DNA of 50,628 nt from JBJFCE01 sp964437825 (GCA_964437825.1 CAYTIH010000012.1:1-50628), one strand, 5' to 3'. Positions 8,975-16,683 are shown, numbered from the stretch's first letter. Notes: a model not told the origin generated them from the letters alone. Program-made: numbers and translations.

Positions 8975-10031
8975 AACAACGGATATTCTTCGAGTAGAAC
9001 ATTTAAAGCAATATTTTCCATCCGGAAAAAACTGGATTAAAGCAGTGGATGACGTCAGCTTTACCGTCAAAAAGGGAGAAATCTTCGGACTGGTGGGCGA
9101 ATCCGGATGCGGTAAAACCACTACTGCCCGTTCCATTATCAAGCTATATAAAATCTCCGGAGGGAAGGTGTGGTTTGACGATAAGCTGATCGCCTCCGGT
9201 ACTATGGATGAAAAGGATTCGATCCGTCAGGCAAAGGCCGCTCTCAAATCGGCAGCTCCGGCAGATCTTCCTGCTGCAAAAGCGCATCTGTCAGAGGCAA
9301 AGGAAAACTATCGTCAGGCCGTAGCGCAATCCCGTGACATAAACCGCAAGTTTCCGTCCGTAACACAGATCCAGATGATTTTTCAGGACCCGGTGGCGTC
9401 TTTAAATCCCCGTATGACGATCAAAGAAATCATTGCAGAGGGTCTGCGTATCCGCGGTATGAAGGACGAAAAAGCGATTGAACGAATGGTTTTTGATGTG
9501 CTCGGCAAGGTAGGCCTGCTGCCTGAACATGCCAATCGGTATCCGCACGAATTTTCCGGCGGTCAGCGTCAACGGATCGGTATTGCCCGCGCCATTATTA
9601 TGGAGCCCGAAATGATCATTGCCGATGAACCGGTATCCGCCCTGGATGTATCCATTCAGGCTCAGGTAATTGATCTGCTCGGTCAGCTTCGCAAGGACAT
9701 GGGCCTTACCATTCTCTTTATCGCTCATGACCTGTCGGTGGTGAAGTATTTTTCTGATCGTATCGGCGTTATGTATTTCGGCCATCTGGTAGAATTGGCA
9801 GAATCGGATGAATTGTTTCTTCATCCGCTCCACGGCTATACCCGCGCACTGCTTTCCGCAATCCCGATGCCGGACCCCCACTATGAAAGGCAGCGGCGCC
9901 GTCTCATCTATCAGCCGCCCGAATACAGCAAAGAGGAACTTGCAGAGCTGTCCCTGCGTGAAATCTATCCCGGACATTTTGTCCGATGTACCGAAAAAGA
10001 AGCAGAAGCGATGAGGAGTATCTCCGAATGA
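8964..10031 (+). CDS. Oligopeptide ABC transporter ATPase, DppF/OppF type, with helical insertion
   Basis: Second ATPase: Walker A 'GESGCGKT', signature 'FSGGQRQR', Walker B 'IIADEPVSALD', H-loop 'IAHDLS', and an oligo_HPY tail ending 'PGHFVRC'. Between Walker A and the Q-loop ('MIFQDP') there is an additional stretch of about 60 residues rich in Ala, Lys, Glu and Gln ('AKAHLSEAKENYRQAVAQSR'), predicted to be helical or coiled coil. Such insertions occur in some clostridial members, but I cannot assign a role. It overlaps the previous gene by 11 nt and the next by 4 nt. Confidence 0.93.
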   Translation: MPTETTDILRVEHLKQYFPSGKNWIKAVDDVSFTVKKGEIFGLVGESGCGKTTTARSIIKLYKISGGKVWFDDKLIASGTMDEKDSIRQAKAALKSAAPADLPAAKAHLSEAKENYRQAVAQSRDINRKFPSVTQIQMIFQDPVASLNPRMTIKEIIAEGLRIRGMKDEKAIERMVFDVLGKVGLLPEHANRYPHEFSGGQRQRIGIARAIIMEPEMIIADEPVSALDVSIQAQVIDLLGQLRKDMGLTILFIAHDLSVVKYFSDRIGVMYFGHLVELAESDELFLHPLHGYTRALLSAIPMPDPHYERQRRRLIYQPPEYSKEELAELSLREIYPGHFVRCTEKEAEAMRSISE

Positions 10032-10408
10032 AACGATATGCAGGCACTTTGGCCGCATTGGTCTGCGGTCTTGCCCTTATGATTTTATGTTTTTTCTGGC
10101 AGGAGCCGGGCGCCATATCCGGAACCCGGGAGCGGCTTCGTATTCTCAGTAATGCCGCTCTGGTTCCGGGAGTCCTTTTGACGGGGATCGGCGGTCTGGT
10201 TAAAATCTCCGACGAGCAATTCTTCGACGGTATCAAATATACAATGCACCGTATCGCATCCCACCTGCGCCGCGAACCCGGGCGCCATGCATCTTATTAT
10301 GAATATACTCACCGTGAAAGGCGGCGCGGAAATGCCCGTTCTCTGCTGCTTGCAGGCTTCTTTTTCCTGATCCTTGCGGTGATTCTTACATTGTTATTTT
10401 ATGTATGA
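10028..10408 (+). CDS. Small membrane protein, DUF3899-like, last gene of the peptide transporter operon
   Basis: 126 residues with two or three hydrophobic helices ('AALVCGLALMILCFFW', 'ALVPGVLLTGIGGL', and 'LLLAGFFFLILAVILTLLF' at the C-terminus). The central pattern 'LSNAALVPGVLLTGIGGLV..ISDEQFFDGI' resembles DUF3899 proteins of Firmicutes; this is from memory and should be checked. The ATG at 10028 overlaps the TGA of the ATPase gene (ATGA), with GAGGAG upstream, so it is translationally coupled to the transporter. No function is known to me. A terminator follows. Confidence 0.72.
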   Translation: MKRYAGTLAALVCGLALMILCFFWQEPGAISGTRERLRILSNAALVPGVLLTGIGGLVKISDEQFFDGIKYTMHRIASHLRREPGRHASYYEYTHRERRRGNARSLLLAGFFFLILAVILTLLFYV

Positions 10409-10417
10409 TGCTTGCGC

Positions 10418-10466
10418 AAAAAAGAAAGACCTGTGAATACGGCGTATTTTGCAGGTCTTTCTTTTA
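10418..10466. terminator. Bidirectional terminator between the opp operon and the VWA gene
   Basis: The stem AAAGAAAGACCTG (10421-10433) pairs with CAGGTCTTTCTTT (10452-10464), with A-runs and T-runs on the outer sides. It sits between two convergent genes and can serve both. Confidence 0.88.
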
Positions 10467-10476
10467 TTCGGCAGCT

Positions 10477-12177
10477 TTAATAACAGAGCGTCTCGCTGCC
10501 AAGCAGCATAGCCTGCTCCACGAGCTGCTTAAATTCAAGCTTGTATTCATCCTCCTGTACCGAACGCAGATCCTCTAAGCAGGAAAGAATGCCCATATAG
10601 GTTGCAGTACCCTTATAATCGCTGTCGCGCAGCAGCATTCCGAACTGGGCTACACAGCCTGCAAACAGAATATTCTCAGACGGTTTTCTGTGAATGCTTT
10701 CCGTACCGATGGTATAATCAAGCTGTGTGCTTCTGTTTTCCTGCGGCTCTTTGTAACGAATATGAAGGGTACTCCAAACCGCTGCAGCAGTCGATGCTGC
10801 TCCCGGAGTCAGTTTGATTTCGTACAGCACGGTGACACAATGACCGGCGCCGACTTCTCCGGCGTCCTTGGTATCATCCGTAAAATCTTCGTTTGCAAGA
10901 GCTCGGTTTTCGTACCCGATCAGACGATATTCACTGACCACGTCCGGATTAAATTCCATCTGAAGCTTCACATCCTTTGCAACTGTAACGAGAGTCGCTC
11001 CCATTTCCTTCACAAGAACTTTTCTTGCTTCGTTCAAAGAATCAATATAAGCATAATTACCGTTTCCCTTATCCGCCAGCGTTTCCATCTTATTGTCCTT
11101 GATATTGCCCGTTCCAAAACCGAGCACGGACAAATAAACGCCGCTCTCTTTTTTCCCGGAAATCAGTTCTTCCAGCTCATCCACCGAGGTCAATCCTACA
11201 TTGAGATCCCCATCGGTCGCCAGAATCACACGATTGTTTCCGCCCGGAATAAAATATTCCTCTGCCAGCTCATAGGCGGTCTCTATTCCCGCACTGCCGT
11301 TGGTAGAACCAGAGGCATTCAGTCTTTCCAGGGCATCTATGATAATCTGGGTATCGCTGCCCTTTGCTCCCTGCAGGACAATCCTGTCCTCACCTGCGTA
11401 GGTAACAATAGAAACCCTGTCCTTACTTGTCAGGTTAGCGGAAAGCATGGCAAAGGACTGCTGTAATAACGGAAGCTTATCCTCACTATACATAGATCCC
11501 GATACATCGATCAGAAAAACCAGATTGGACGGCGGAGTCTCTGAAAAGTCCACTGCCTCCGTTTGTAAGCCGACCATCATCAGATAGCTGTCCTCATTCC
11601 AAGGGCATCTTGTAATTTCCGTATTCACACCAAAGGGTTCTCCTGATTTCGGACCGTCATAATTGTAGCTGAAATAATTGATCATCTCTTCCAGTCTCAC
11701 ACTGTCCTTCGGAATCCATGAAAGCTCATAACCGTCCAGAAGCATTCTTCTTACGTTACTGTAGGATGCGGTATCCACATCAGCGGAAAACGTGGAAAGC
11801 GGCTGCTCCGACACGGATAAAAAGCCGTTCTCATGAATCTCTCCATATTCCTCTCCGCTCATTGGCTCCCCATAATACACTTCATAGGGCAAATACTCAC
11901 AATCAGCATAGCTATCCGCCATAGAAGCGCTTGAATCGTAATCCGCCTCATTGGTCTCATACATCCATTCTCCCTGTACCTCTCCGTCCTCTGTCTCTCC
12001 GCTTTCCGCTTTGCCTCCGTTTGCAGATATGTCCGCATTCCCGCTGACACGGACATCATCCGCTGTCACATCGTTTTCTGCGGCTTGTTTTTTCTCATCC
12101 TGCGCACTTTTGCAGCCTGCAAGCACACTTGCCATCAAAGCAATCCCCACAACTCCCGGAATCCATCTTTTTCTCAT
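10477..12177 (-). CDS. VWA-domain lipoprotein, YfbK type with DUF3520 C-terminus
   Basis: Secreted lipoprotein: the signal peptide ends in 'SVLAGC' (Cys 22), followed by an acidic linker. It has the N-terminal vWF_A_N-type region ('PLSTFSADVDTASYSNVRR', typical of YfbK), a VWA domain with the complete metal site 'LIDVSGSMYS', and a C-terminal DUF3520-type region. 566 residues. VWA domains mediate metal-dependent protein contacts. Family members are often encoded next to ECF sigma/anti-sigma pairs, as here (12732-14238), which suggests a cell-surface regulatory or stress role. The start ATG is preceded by GGAAGGGAG, which is the tail of repeat copy 2. The leader (12178-12403) is full of hairpins. 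Confidence 0.9.
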   Translation of the reverse strand: MRKRWIPGVVGIALMASVLAGCKSAQDEKKQAAENDVTADDVRVSGNADISANGGKAESGETEDGEVQGEWMYETNEADYDSSASMADSYADCEYLPYEVYYGEPMSGEEYGEIHENGFLSVSEQPLSTFSADVDTASYSNVRRMLLDGYELSWIPKDSVRLEEMINYFSYNYDGPKSGEPFGVNTEITRCPWNEDSYLMMVGLQTEAVDFSETPPSNLVFLIDVSGSMYSEDKLPLLQQSFAMLSANLTSKDRVSIVTYAGEDRIVLQGAKGSDTQIIIDALERLNASGSTNGSAGIETAYELAEEYFIPGGNNRVILATDGDLNVGLTSVDELEELISGKKESGVYLSVLGFGTGNIKDNKMETLADKGNGNYAYIDSLNEARKVLVKEMGATLVTVAKDVKLQMEFNPDVVSEYRLIGYENRALANEDFTDDTKDAGEVGAGHCVTVLYEIKLTPGAASTAAAVWSTLHIRYKEPQENRSTQLDYTIGTESIHRKPSENILFAGCVAQFGMLLRDSDYKGTATYMGILSCLEDLRSVQEDEYKLEFKQLVEQAMLLGSETLCY

Positions 12178-12317
12178 AATAATCTCCCTTCCGGAGCGTC
12201 AGCAACGGAGCGGCGGGAAATCCGCGAAAGCGGTTTCCCGTCTGCCATCAGGGCTATTTGTGACGCTCCTGCACAAATAGCTGTGTGAAAAATCAGCATA
12301 TCAATGTGATTTTTCAC
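12174..12317 (-). CDS. Possible 47-codon upstream ORF overlapping the VWA start codon
   Basis: GTG at 12317, preceded by GGAAGGGAG, opens a 47-codon frame that runs through the palindromic element and ends in a TGA that overlaps the VWA ATG (ATGA). The ribosome site here duplicates the one before the VWA gene: GGAAGGGAGATTA occurs at both places. In copy 1 the equivalent frame also ends in TGA overlapping the next ATG, but it has a TAG just before the element. It may be a leader peptide that couples translation, or merely a by-product of the repeat. No similarity to a known peptide was recognised. Confidence 0.3.
   Translation of the reverse strand: MKNHIDMLIFHTAICAGASQIALMADGKPLSRISRRSVADAPEGRLL
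12191..12274 (-). repeat. 84-nt palindromic leader element, copy 2
   Basis: The complement matches 1240-1323 at 82 of 84 positions. The outer arms are the 9-bp inverted repeat GGAGCGTCA/TGACGCTCC; the inner hairpin is CGGGAAACCGC-TTTC-GCGG-A-TTTCCCG. It ends 13 nt before the VWA start codon and merges with its ribosome-binding site, in the same relation to the gene as copy 1. Confidence 0.8.
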
Positions 12318-12319
12318 AC
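12283..12319. repeat. 13-bp perfect inverted repeat in the VWA leader
   Basis: GTGTGAAAAATCA (12283-12295) and TGATTTTTCACAC (12307-12319) form a perfect stem with an 11-nt loop. A second hairpin (AATCTTAC-caaa-GTAAGATT, 12358-12377) and a third (GCAAAT/ATTTGC, about 12378-12396) lie further upstream. Together they make an unusually structured leader. Nothing else is seen between 12320 and 12403. Confidence 0.7.
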
Positions 12320-12403
12320 TAATCTCCCTTCCTGAGCGACTTGTCGTGAAGAGGCAAAATCTTACCAAAGTAAGATTGCAAATATCAAATTTGCATCTGC
12401 CAT

Positions 12404-12727
12404 CTAATGTTTCCTTGTCGCTTTCTGATTAAGATACGATCCGGCGTACTCCTTTTTATGGGTTTTTTTGGAAATTTTGAAATTGATGGAAATTTTACCT
12501 TCTATCTGCTTCTCCTGCTCCACCAATTCCTTTTCCGTCTTATTCACGAGCTGCAAAATTTCTTCTGCACGGCGCCGAAGAAGAATACCCTCATTGGTCA
12601 ATTTGATTTTTCGTGTCCCCCTATCGAACAGTTTTACGCCAATTTCTTCCTCCATCTGTGCAAGCTGACGGGAAAGCGTCGGCTGCGTGATGTGCAAAAC
12701 CACAGAAGCCTTTGTTATGTTTTTTTC
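12404..12727 (-). pseudogene. LysR-family regulator remnant (DNA-binding part only)
   Basis: The frame reads 'EKNITKASVVLHITQPTLSRQ', the second half of a LysR helix-turn-helix, continues through the dimerisation helix to 'EGKISI', then becomes unrelated sequence. The first 20 or so residues and the whole effector-binding domain are missing. No ATG fits, only an internal GTG. It begins directly behind the stop codon of the anti-sigma-like gene, as if a deletion joined the two. I regard it as non-functional. Confidence 0.8.
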
Positions 12728-12731
12728 TCAA

Positions 12732-13631
12732 TTATTCTATTTCCACAAGCTCATAAACATCCCCGCCGTCATAACGAACCAGAAGTCTTACCGCGCTTCC
12801 TTTCATTAGGCCGTTTTCCGAATTCCCATTCTCATCAGGATACTGAACAACCCGTATGAGATCCGTTTCGGAAAGCTCCCGGGGCCTATCATCTAAATCC
12901 AGACAGATCTCATAAAGAACAGCCCCCTCATAAGCCAGATCATCGGAAATCGTTACTTCCTGCACAATACCGCAGATTTCCAAAAGTTCCGCCTTCGCAT
13001 TCTCCTCAGAAGCGCTGTCGGCAGCTGCCTCACTGTTATATTTTCCGGAAGCAGCATCCTCTGCCATGGTGCTTTGATCACTCTCCTGCACCATATTGCT
13101 TTCAAACTCAAAGGAATCCGTCGTTGCAGCATTTTCCTGAAATCCATCGTAATCATAGCCGTTCTGCTCGGATTCCTGCGCGGCAGCATCAAAAGCAAGT
13201 TCTTCCTGCGCCTCATCATTTACTATCATATCAGCCGCGCCGGAAGTATCCGCCGCAAACGCCGCATCGTTTTTTTTGCCGGAGGTTCTGACAATGACCG
13301 GAATTGCAATGACAAGGCACAGGCACGCCGCAGCTATCCCGGAATATAAATACATCCGCTTTGCATGAAAAATACCGCCAGTTTTCCTGTTTACCTTCTT
13401 ATGTGCATTCTTGCCTGTATCTGCGGTTATCGTCCTTCCTGCATACTCAGATACATTCATTTCTGCTTCCGCAGTCTCATACCGTTCACAATTCCCGCTG
13501 CTTACGACCGGAGGCGTTTCTCTTTGTACCTGCATTGCTTTTTCATGAAGCTTCGGTTCGATGCGGCTCCATAAATCAGGGATTTCGGATTCCAGCAGAT
13601 TTTCATATTCATTTTTCAAATCCTTACTCAT
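12732..13631 (-). CDS. Membrane-bound anti-sigma-factor-like protein
   Basis: The ATG at 13631 is preceded by AGGAGG; the gene overlaps the sigma factor gene by 8 nt. About 299 residues: a cytoplasmic N-terminus ('LESEIPDLWSRIEPKLHEK', reminiscent of other clostridial anti-sigma proteins), one transmembrane helix near residues 90-112 ('GIAAACLCLVIAIPVIV'), a long extracellular Ser/Glu/Ala-rich low-complexity stretch, and a compact C-terminal domain ('ICGIVQEVTISDDLAYEG'). No zinc-finger anti-sigma motif is visible. Position and topology suggest that it holds the ECF sigma factor at the membrane; this is inference. Confidence 0.72.
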   Translation of the reverse strand: MSKDLKNEYENLLESEIPDLWSRIEPKLHEKAMQVQRETPPVVSSGNCERYETAEAEMNVSEYAGRTITADTGKNAHKKVNRKTGGIFHAKRMYLYSGIAAACLCLVIAIPVIVRTSGKKNDAAFAADTSGAADMIVNDEAQEELAFDAAAQESEQNGYDYDGFQENAATTDSFEFESNMVQESDQSTMAEDAASGKYNSEAAADSASEENAKAELLEICGIVQEVTISDDLAYEGAVLYEICLDLDDRPRELSETDLIRVVQYPDENGNSENGLMKGSAVRLLVRYDGGDVYELVEIE

Positions 13632-14238
13632 AGCCACACCTCCTTAATTTTTTCATTGCATTTTGGTACTTCCAAGTAACGGTACCCATTGGTATATGTA
13701 GTACTTCGGCAATTTCCCGAAAGGTCATATCTCCAAGTACCTTCATATTTACAATCTGGCGCTCTCCGTCTTTCAGCTGTGCCAAGGCCTCCTGAATCGC
13801 GATATTACCAACGACCTCATTTTCCACAGGCCGGTTTTCCATGTCCGTAGGAATTCCTACGCCCCCGGCTTTCCGATTGCCGCTCTGCATACCTGCAGCC
13901 GCATTCCCCATGTTTTCATTCATTCTGACTGTTTCCCCAAGGTCAGGATCGGACAACAGCACCTCTCTTTTATGCTTTCTGATCCAGTCAAGCGCCATAT
14001 TTCTGGCTATCGCTGCCAAGTATCCCTTATGTCCGTTTCCGGGCTTGTAGCTATCCGCTATGTCCCAGAGCTTGATAAAAAACTCACTGGTGACATCCTC
14101 CGTACTCTCCCGGTTTTTTAGAATCTCAAAAATAACAGAATAAATGAACTTCACATAGGCAAGATAAATTTCCTTCAGACCGTCCTTATCCCCGCTTCGA
14201 ATACGCAAAACGGCCTGCTCAAATTCCTGCTCTGTCAC
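13624..14238 (-). CDS. ECF-type RNA polymerase sigma factor
   Basis: Sigma-70 family, extracytoplasmic-function group. Region 2 spans 'YLAYVKFIYSVIFEILKN' to 'AAIARNMALDWIRKHKRE'. Region 4 has the helix-turn-helix 'MTFREIAEVLHIPMGTVTWK'. 204 residues counted from the GTG at 14238, chosen for the AAAGGAGA in front of it; upstream ATGs lack a ribosome site. The linker between regions 2 and 4 is long and carries a Met/Asn/Gly-rich insertion. It is followed by the anti-sigma-like gene with overlapping codons, and further on by the VWA lipoprotein, which may be the regulon's effector. Confidence 0.92.
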   Translation of the reverse strand: MTEQEFEQAVLRIRSGDKDGLKEIYLAYVKFIYSVIFEILKNRESTEDVTSEFFIKLWDIADSYKPGNGHKGYLAAIARNMALDWIRKHKREVLLSDPDLGETVRMNENMGNAAAGMQSGNRKAGGVGIPTDMENRPVENEVVGNIAIQEALAQLKDGERQIVNMKVLGDMTFREIAEVLHIPMGTVTWKYQNAMKKLRRCGYE

Positions 14239-14314
14239 AATCTCTCCTTTCCGCGCCAGAGTATCTCCTTTTCCCATTGTCATCCAACATAAATACGTCT
14301 GCCCGCACATTTTT

Positions 14315-14518
14315 TTATGGGAAAATAAAAATTTTTCTACATATAAAATTTACAATACTCAGGATAAAATAGCAAATAAGACATTCAAGCAAATGACAGC
14401 CCGAAAGCGCTTCTTTGAAACGATCCGCGGATGCAATTCCGCAAAGCTGCGCACCCATGTCCGAAAACATCTTTTTGACTATATCAGAATCCACATTTGT
14501 TTTCCTATTTTTCTTCAC
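14315..14518 (-). pseudogene. Remnant of an epoxyqueuosine-reductase-like Fe-S protein (N-terminal piece)
   Basis: 67 codons. The segment 'MGAQLCGIASADRFKEA' is similar to the N-terminus of QueG-like 4Fe-4S proteins, where it is normally followed by 'GFHP..' and over 200 further residues. Here the sequence drifts after 'SGCHLLECL' into hydrophobic, low-information residues and stops. No Fe-S cysteine motif is left. The assignment rests on a short match and is tentative. Confidence 0.45.
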
Positions 14519-14602
14519 AGTATATCCTCAATTAAATGAACAAATTCTGCCGTATCAGTACTAATTGTTATAAATAAAACAAAGTGATTTAGCAAAATAC
14601 AT

Positions 14603-14643
14603 AAAAAAAGAGCCTGCCATAGTTAAAAACTATGACAGACTCC
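14603..14643 (-). terminator. Terminator of the PocR-MIP operon
   Basis: A long stem around 14610-14642 (GAG.CTGCCATAGTT / AACTATGACAG.CTC, 4-nt loop) is followed on the minus strand by seven U (14603-14609). Confidence 0.85.
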
Positions 14644-14653
14644 TGCTCCGGCT

Positions 14654-14955
14654 TCATTCACCGTTTTTCACGTTCTCTCCATACTTGTTCTCCATGGTAT
14701 CTCTGATCATCAGCAGCGTGCTGGTTTTAGCCGCGCCCAGCTCCTTTGGGGTTAAAGGCTCGCTGATCGGCTTTTTCCCAAGTGCCCGGCTCATAAAGCT
14801 GTAAATCATAAGACCGATTCCGGCCCCCAAATACAGAAACGCAGCCATCATGGCAGCTCCCGCCTTCTGCAGAAGTATCTTGGACAGCGGAACATTGATT
14901 GCATAAAGCGCAGCCGCTAAAATTGCAAACACAATCGCTCTTTTTCTTTTTTCAT
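14654..14955 (-). pseudogene. EamA-type drug/metabolite transporter remnant
   Basis: Only the first two helices of an EamA permease remain ('AILAAALYAINVPLSKILL', 'MMAAFLYLGAGIGLMIYS') plus 'LTPKEL', where intact proteins continue to about 290 residues. After that an unrelated 27-residue tail ends the frame. The natural ATG (14955) is one base out of frame with the body: a run of six A would have to be seven to read MKKRKRAIVFAIL. Truncation and frameshift both point to a dead gene. Confidence 0.75.
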
Positions 14956-14956
14956 T

Positions 14957-15691
14957 CTACATGATACTCTTGAGATATCCTGCCGCAATCACAGCCAGAA
15001 TACCTCCTATGGAGGATCCTATCAGATTTACAATGAGCTGATAGCTCCAATCCACTTTTTCCTTTCCCTTATTCGGAATAGGTAATACTGCAAACCAGAT
15101 ACTGCTGAAAACAGACCGCATGGCATTCATGCTAAAGCCCGTACTGTTCAGGGTCAACGCAAGAAACGCAACTGCACCGAATCCGACTAATCCGACGATC
15201 AACGCCTGATTTCCAGCCTTCAAACCGCTGACGCCCGCAATGCACATGAAAACCAGAAACAGGAACACAAACGTCGCAATGATTTCCTGAATAAAATTTA
15301 ACGGAAGATTTTTCTCTACCGGATATGCTGCAAAGATACCTCTCTTTGGCGCATCCCCGGACGCCTGAAAGGAATCCCAGAAGAAAATCATACAGATCAG
15401 CACCGCTGCCCCCGCAGCCAGAAACTCCATCAGCAAATAAAGCGCCGCTTCTTTTATCCCCAGCCCTGCATAAATCACGCTTCCAAACACAACACCGGGA
15501 TTCAGGTAAGCCGGTCCTCCCATAATCGCTGCAACGGCCAAGCCGAATCCTACAGCCAGACTCCATGCAAATACCAGTTCAATATAATTCAACGTTGATA
15601 CCAATGTCTTTTTCAGGGATATATTGCACATATATGCATAACCCCCCAATAAAAAAATCAGGCTTCCGATAAACTCTGAAAGATATGTCAT
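14957..15691 (-). CDS. MIP/aquaporin family channel with degenerate NPA motifs
   Basis: 244 residues, six hydrophobic helices and two half-helix loops in MIP order. The first pore motif is NPG ('PAYLNPGVVFGS') instead of NPA, and the second is NAM ('TGFSMNAMRSVF') instead of NPA-R, though an Arg follows at the expected place. The helix 6 region 'LPIPNKGKEKVDWSYQLIV' resembles bacterial MIPs. It probably conducts glycerol, diol or another small solute; altered pore motifs make water or glycerol specificity uncertain. It lies 42 bp downstream of the PocR-domain sensor, same strand, with a shared terminator beyond the EamA remnant. Confidence 0.8.
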   Translation of the reverse strand: MTYLSEFIGSLIFLLGGYAYMCNISLKKTLVSTLNYIELVFAWSLAVGFGLAVAAIMGGPAYLNPGVVFGSVIYAGLGIKEAALYLLMEFLAAGAAVLICMIFFWDSFQASGDAPKRGIFAAYPVEKNLPLNFIQEIIATFVFLFLVFMCIAGVSGLKAGNQALIVGLVGFGAVAFLALTLNSTGFSMNAMRSVFSSIWFAVLPIPNKGKEKVDWSYQLIVNLIGSSIGGILAVIAAGYLKSIM

Positions 15692-15733
15692 TTGTAATTT
15701 TCCCCCTCACCTTTTCTCTTTTGTACTTTTTGA

Positions 15734-16507
15734 TTACTCGTTTAACTCATTGAACGTATCGGTCAGATGCAACAGCTTGGAATTGATTTCTCTGCTGGTC
15801 TCCGCCATGCCCTCCGCGAGCTTTTGCACCTCGGTTGCAACCACTGCAAACCCCCTTCCGCTTTCTCCCGCACGCGCCGCTTCAATGGAGGCATTCAGCG
15901 CCAGTATATTCTGTCTCTTACTATATGCCGCGATTTTAGAGGTGCTGGCATTGGCAGAATCAATTTCCCCCGCCGCTTTGGAAATACCGTCCCTCAGCTT
16001 TGTTACAATATGCGCATTCTGCTTTTCCTGATAACTGGAACGCACAAACATATTGATCACATCACCCAATAAATTTGCCGATGCCTCAATCTCCTCACGC
16101 GTTTTTACATTTACCTTGTGCAGCGCTTCAATATAGGCATCCTCATCAATCCCCAGCTCCCTTGCCGTTGCGCGGAATGCATCATCATCCGGATTTTCGG
16201 GCAATACCTGTCCACCGATTACGCTTCCCAAAACCGTTCCGTCTCCCAACGTAATGGGAATTCCGAAATCAACCAGACCTGCGTGACAGGAATATACGCC
16301 CTTTCCTTCCTTGTCACATTTTTCGCAGCGTCTGCATCCCTCTTTACTTCCTCTTGTCAGCTTAATACAAAAGTCCGTAAAATTATAACATCCGCTGATG
16401 TATTTCCCATCTGCGCCAACTGCCACCGTTGCCAGACCTGTACTTTTCGCCCAGTTATTCATGATGCTCTCAAATTTTACCATGTCACAGAAGTCTTCAA
16501 TTTTCAT
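15734..16507 (-). CDS. PocR sensory domain fused to a chemoreceptor-type signalling helix
   Basis: The N-terminal PocR ligand domain (about residues 1-160) shows 'CRRCEKCDKEGKGVYSCHAG' and 'GIPITLGDGTVLGSVIGGQVLP'. PocR domains are thought to sense small hydrocarbon derivatives such as propanediol or glycerol. The C-terminal part holds the methyl-accepting receptor tip ('NILALNASIEAARAGESGRG', 'AVVATEVQKLAE'). There is no transmembrane helix, so it is a short soluble receptor of 257 residues. AAGGGGA precedes the ATG. Co-location with a MIP channel suggests that it senses the solute the channel passes. Whether it talks to CheA or acts otherwise is open. Confidence 0.88.
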   Translation of the reverse strand: MKIEDFCDMVKFESIMNNWAKSTGLATVAVGADGKYISGCYNFTDFCIKLTRGSKEGCRRCEKCDKEGKGVYSCHAGLVDFGIPITLGDGTVLGSVIGGQVLPENPDDDAFRATARELGIDEDAYIEALHKVNVKTREEIEASANLLGDVINMFVRSSYQEKQNAHIVTKLRDGISKAAGEIDSANASTSKIAAYSKRQNILALNASIEAARAGESGRGFAVVATEVQKLAEGMAETSREINSKLLHLTDTFNELNE

Positions 16508-16568
16508 CTCTTTCGTCCCCTTTTATGTTTATTTTATACAAATTTATCGCCAATTTTAATTCAATTTA

Positions 16569-16596
16569 TGTATATTTTATTGTACCATTTTGTAAA
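16569..16596 (-). promoter_or_regulatory. Candidate promoter of the PocR operon
   Basis: On the minus strand TTTACA (16591-16596), 16-bp spacer, TATACA (16569-16574). It is divergent from the LysR promoter, an arrangement typical of LysR-regulated operons. Confidence 0.45.
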
Positions 16597-16628
16597 CGCA
16601 AAGTAAAATGTATAATGTGCATAGTTGC

Positions 16629-16683
16629 TATGCGTATAGCGCATAAAAAAAGTATTGCATTTACGCCGTGCGGATATTATACT
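16629..16683 (+). promoter_or_regulatory. LysR gene promoter and candidate operator
   Basis: TTGCAT (16655-16660), 17-bp spacer, TATACT (16678-16683). Just upstream is the dyad TATGCG-TATAG-CGCATA (16629-16645), which is a plausible LysR binding site shared with the divergent PocR operon. Confidence 0.5.

Noticed and set aside
10690..11466. Long open frame on the plus strand opposite the VWA gene
   Set aside because: It is the complement of a clearly conserved VWA coding sequence, with no ribosome site or recognisable domain.
14957..15691. Formate/nitrite transporter
   Set aside because: The six-helix layout could suggest it, but the two NPx half-helix loops and the helix 6 sequence fit the MIP family.
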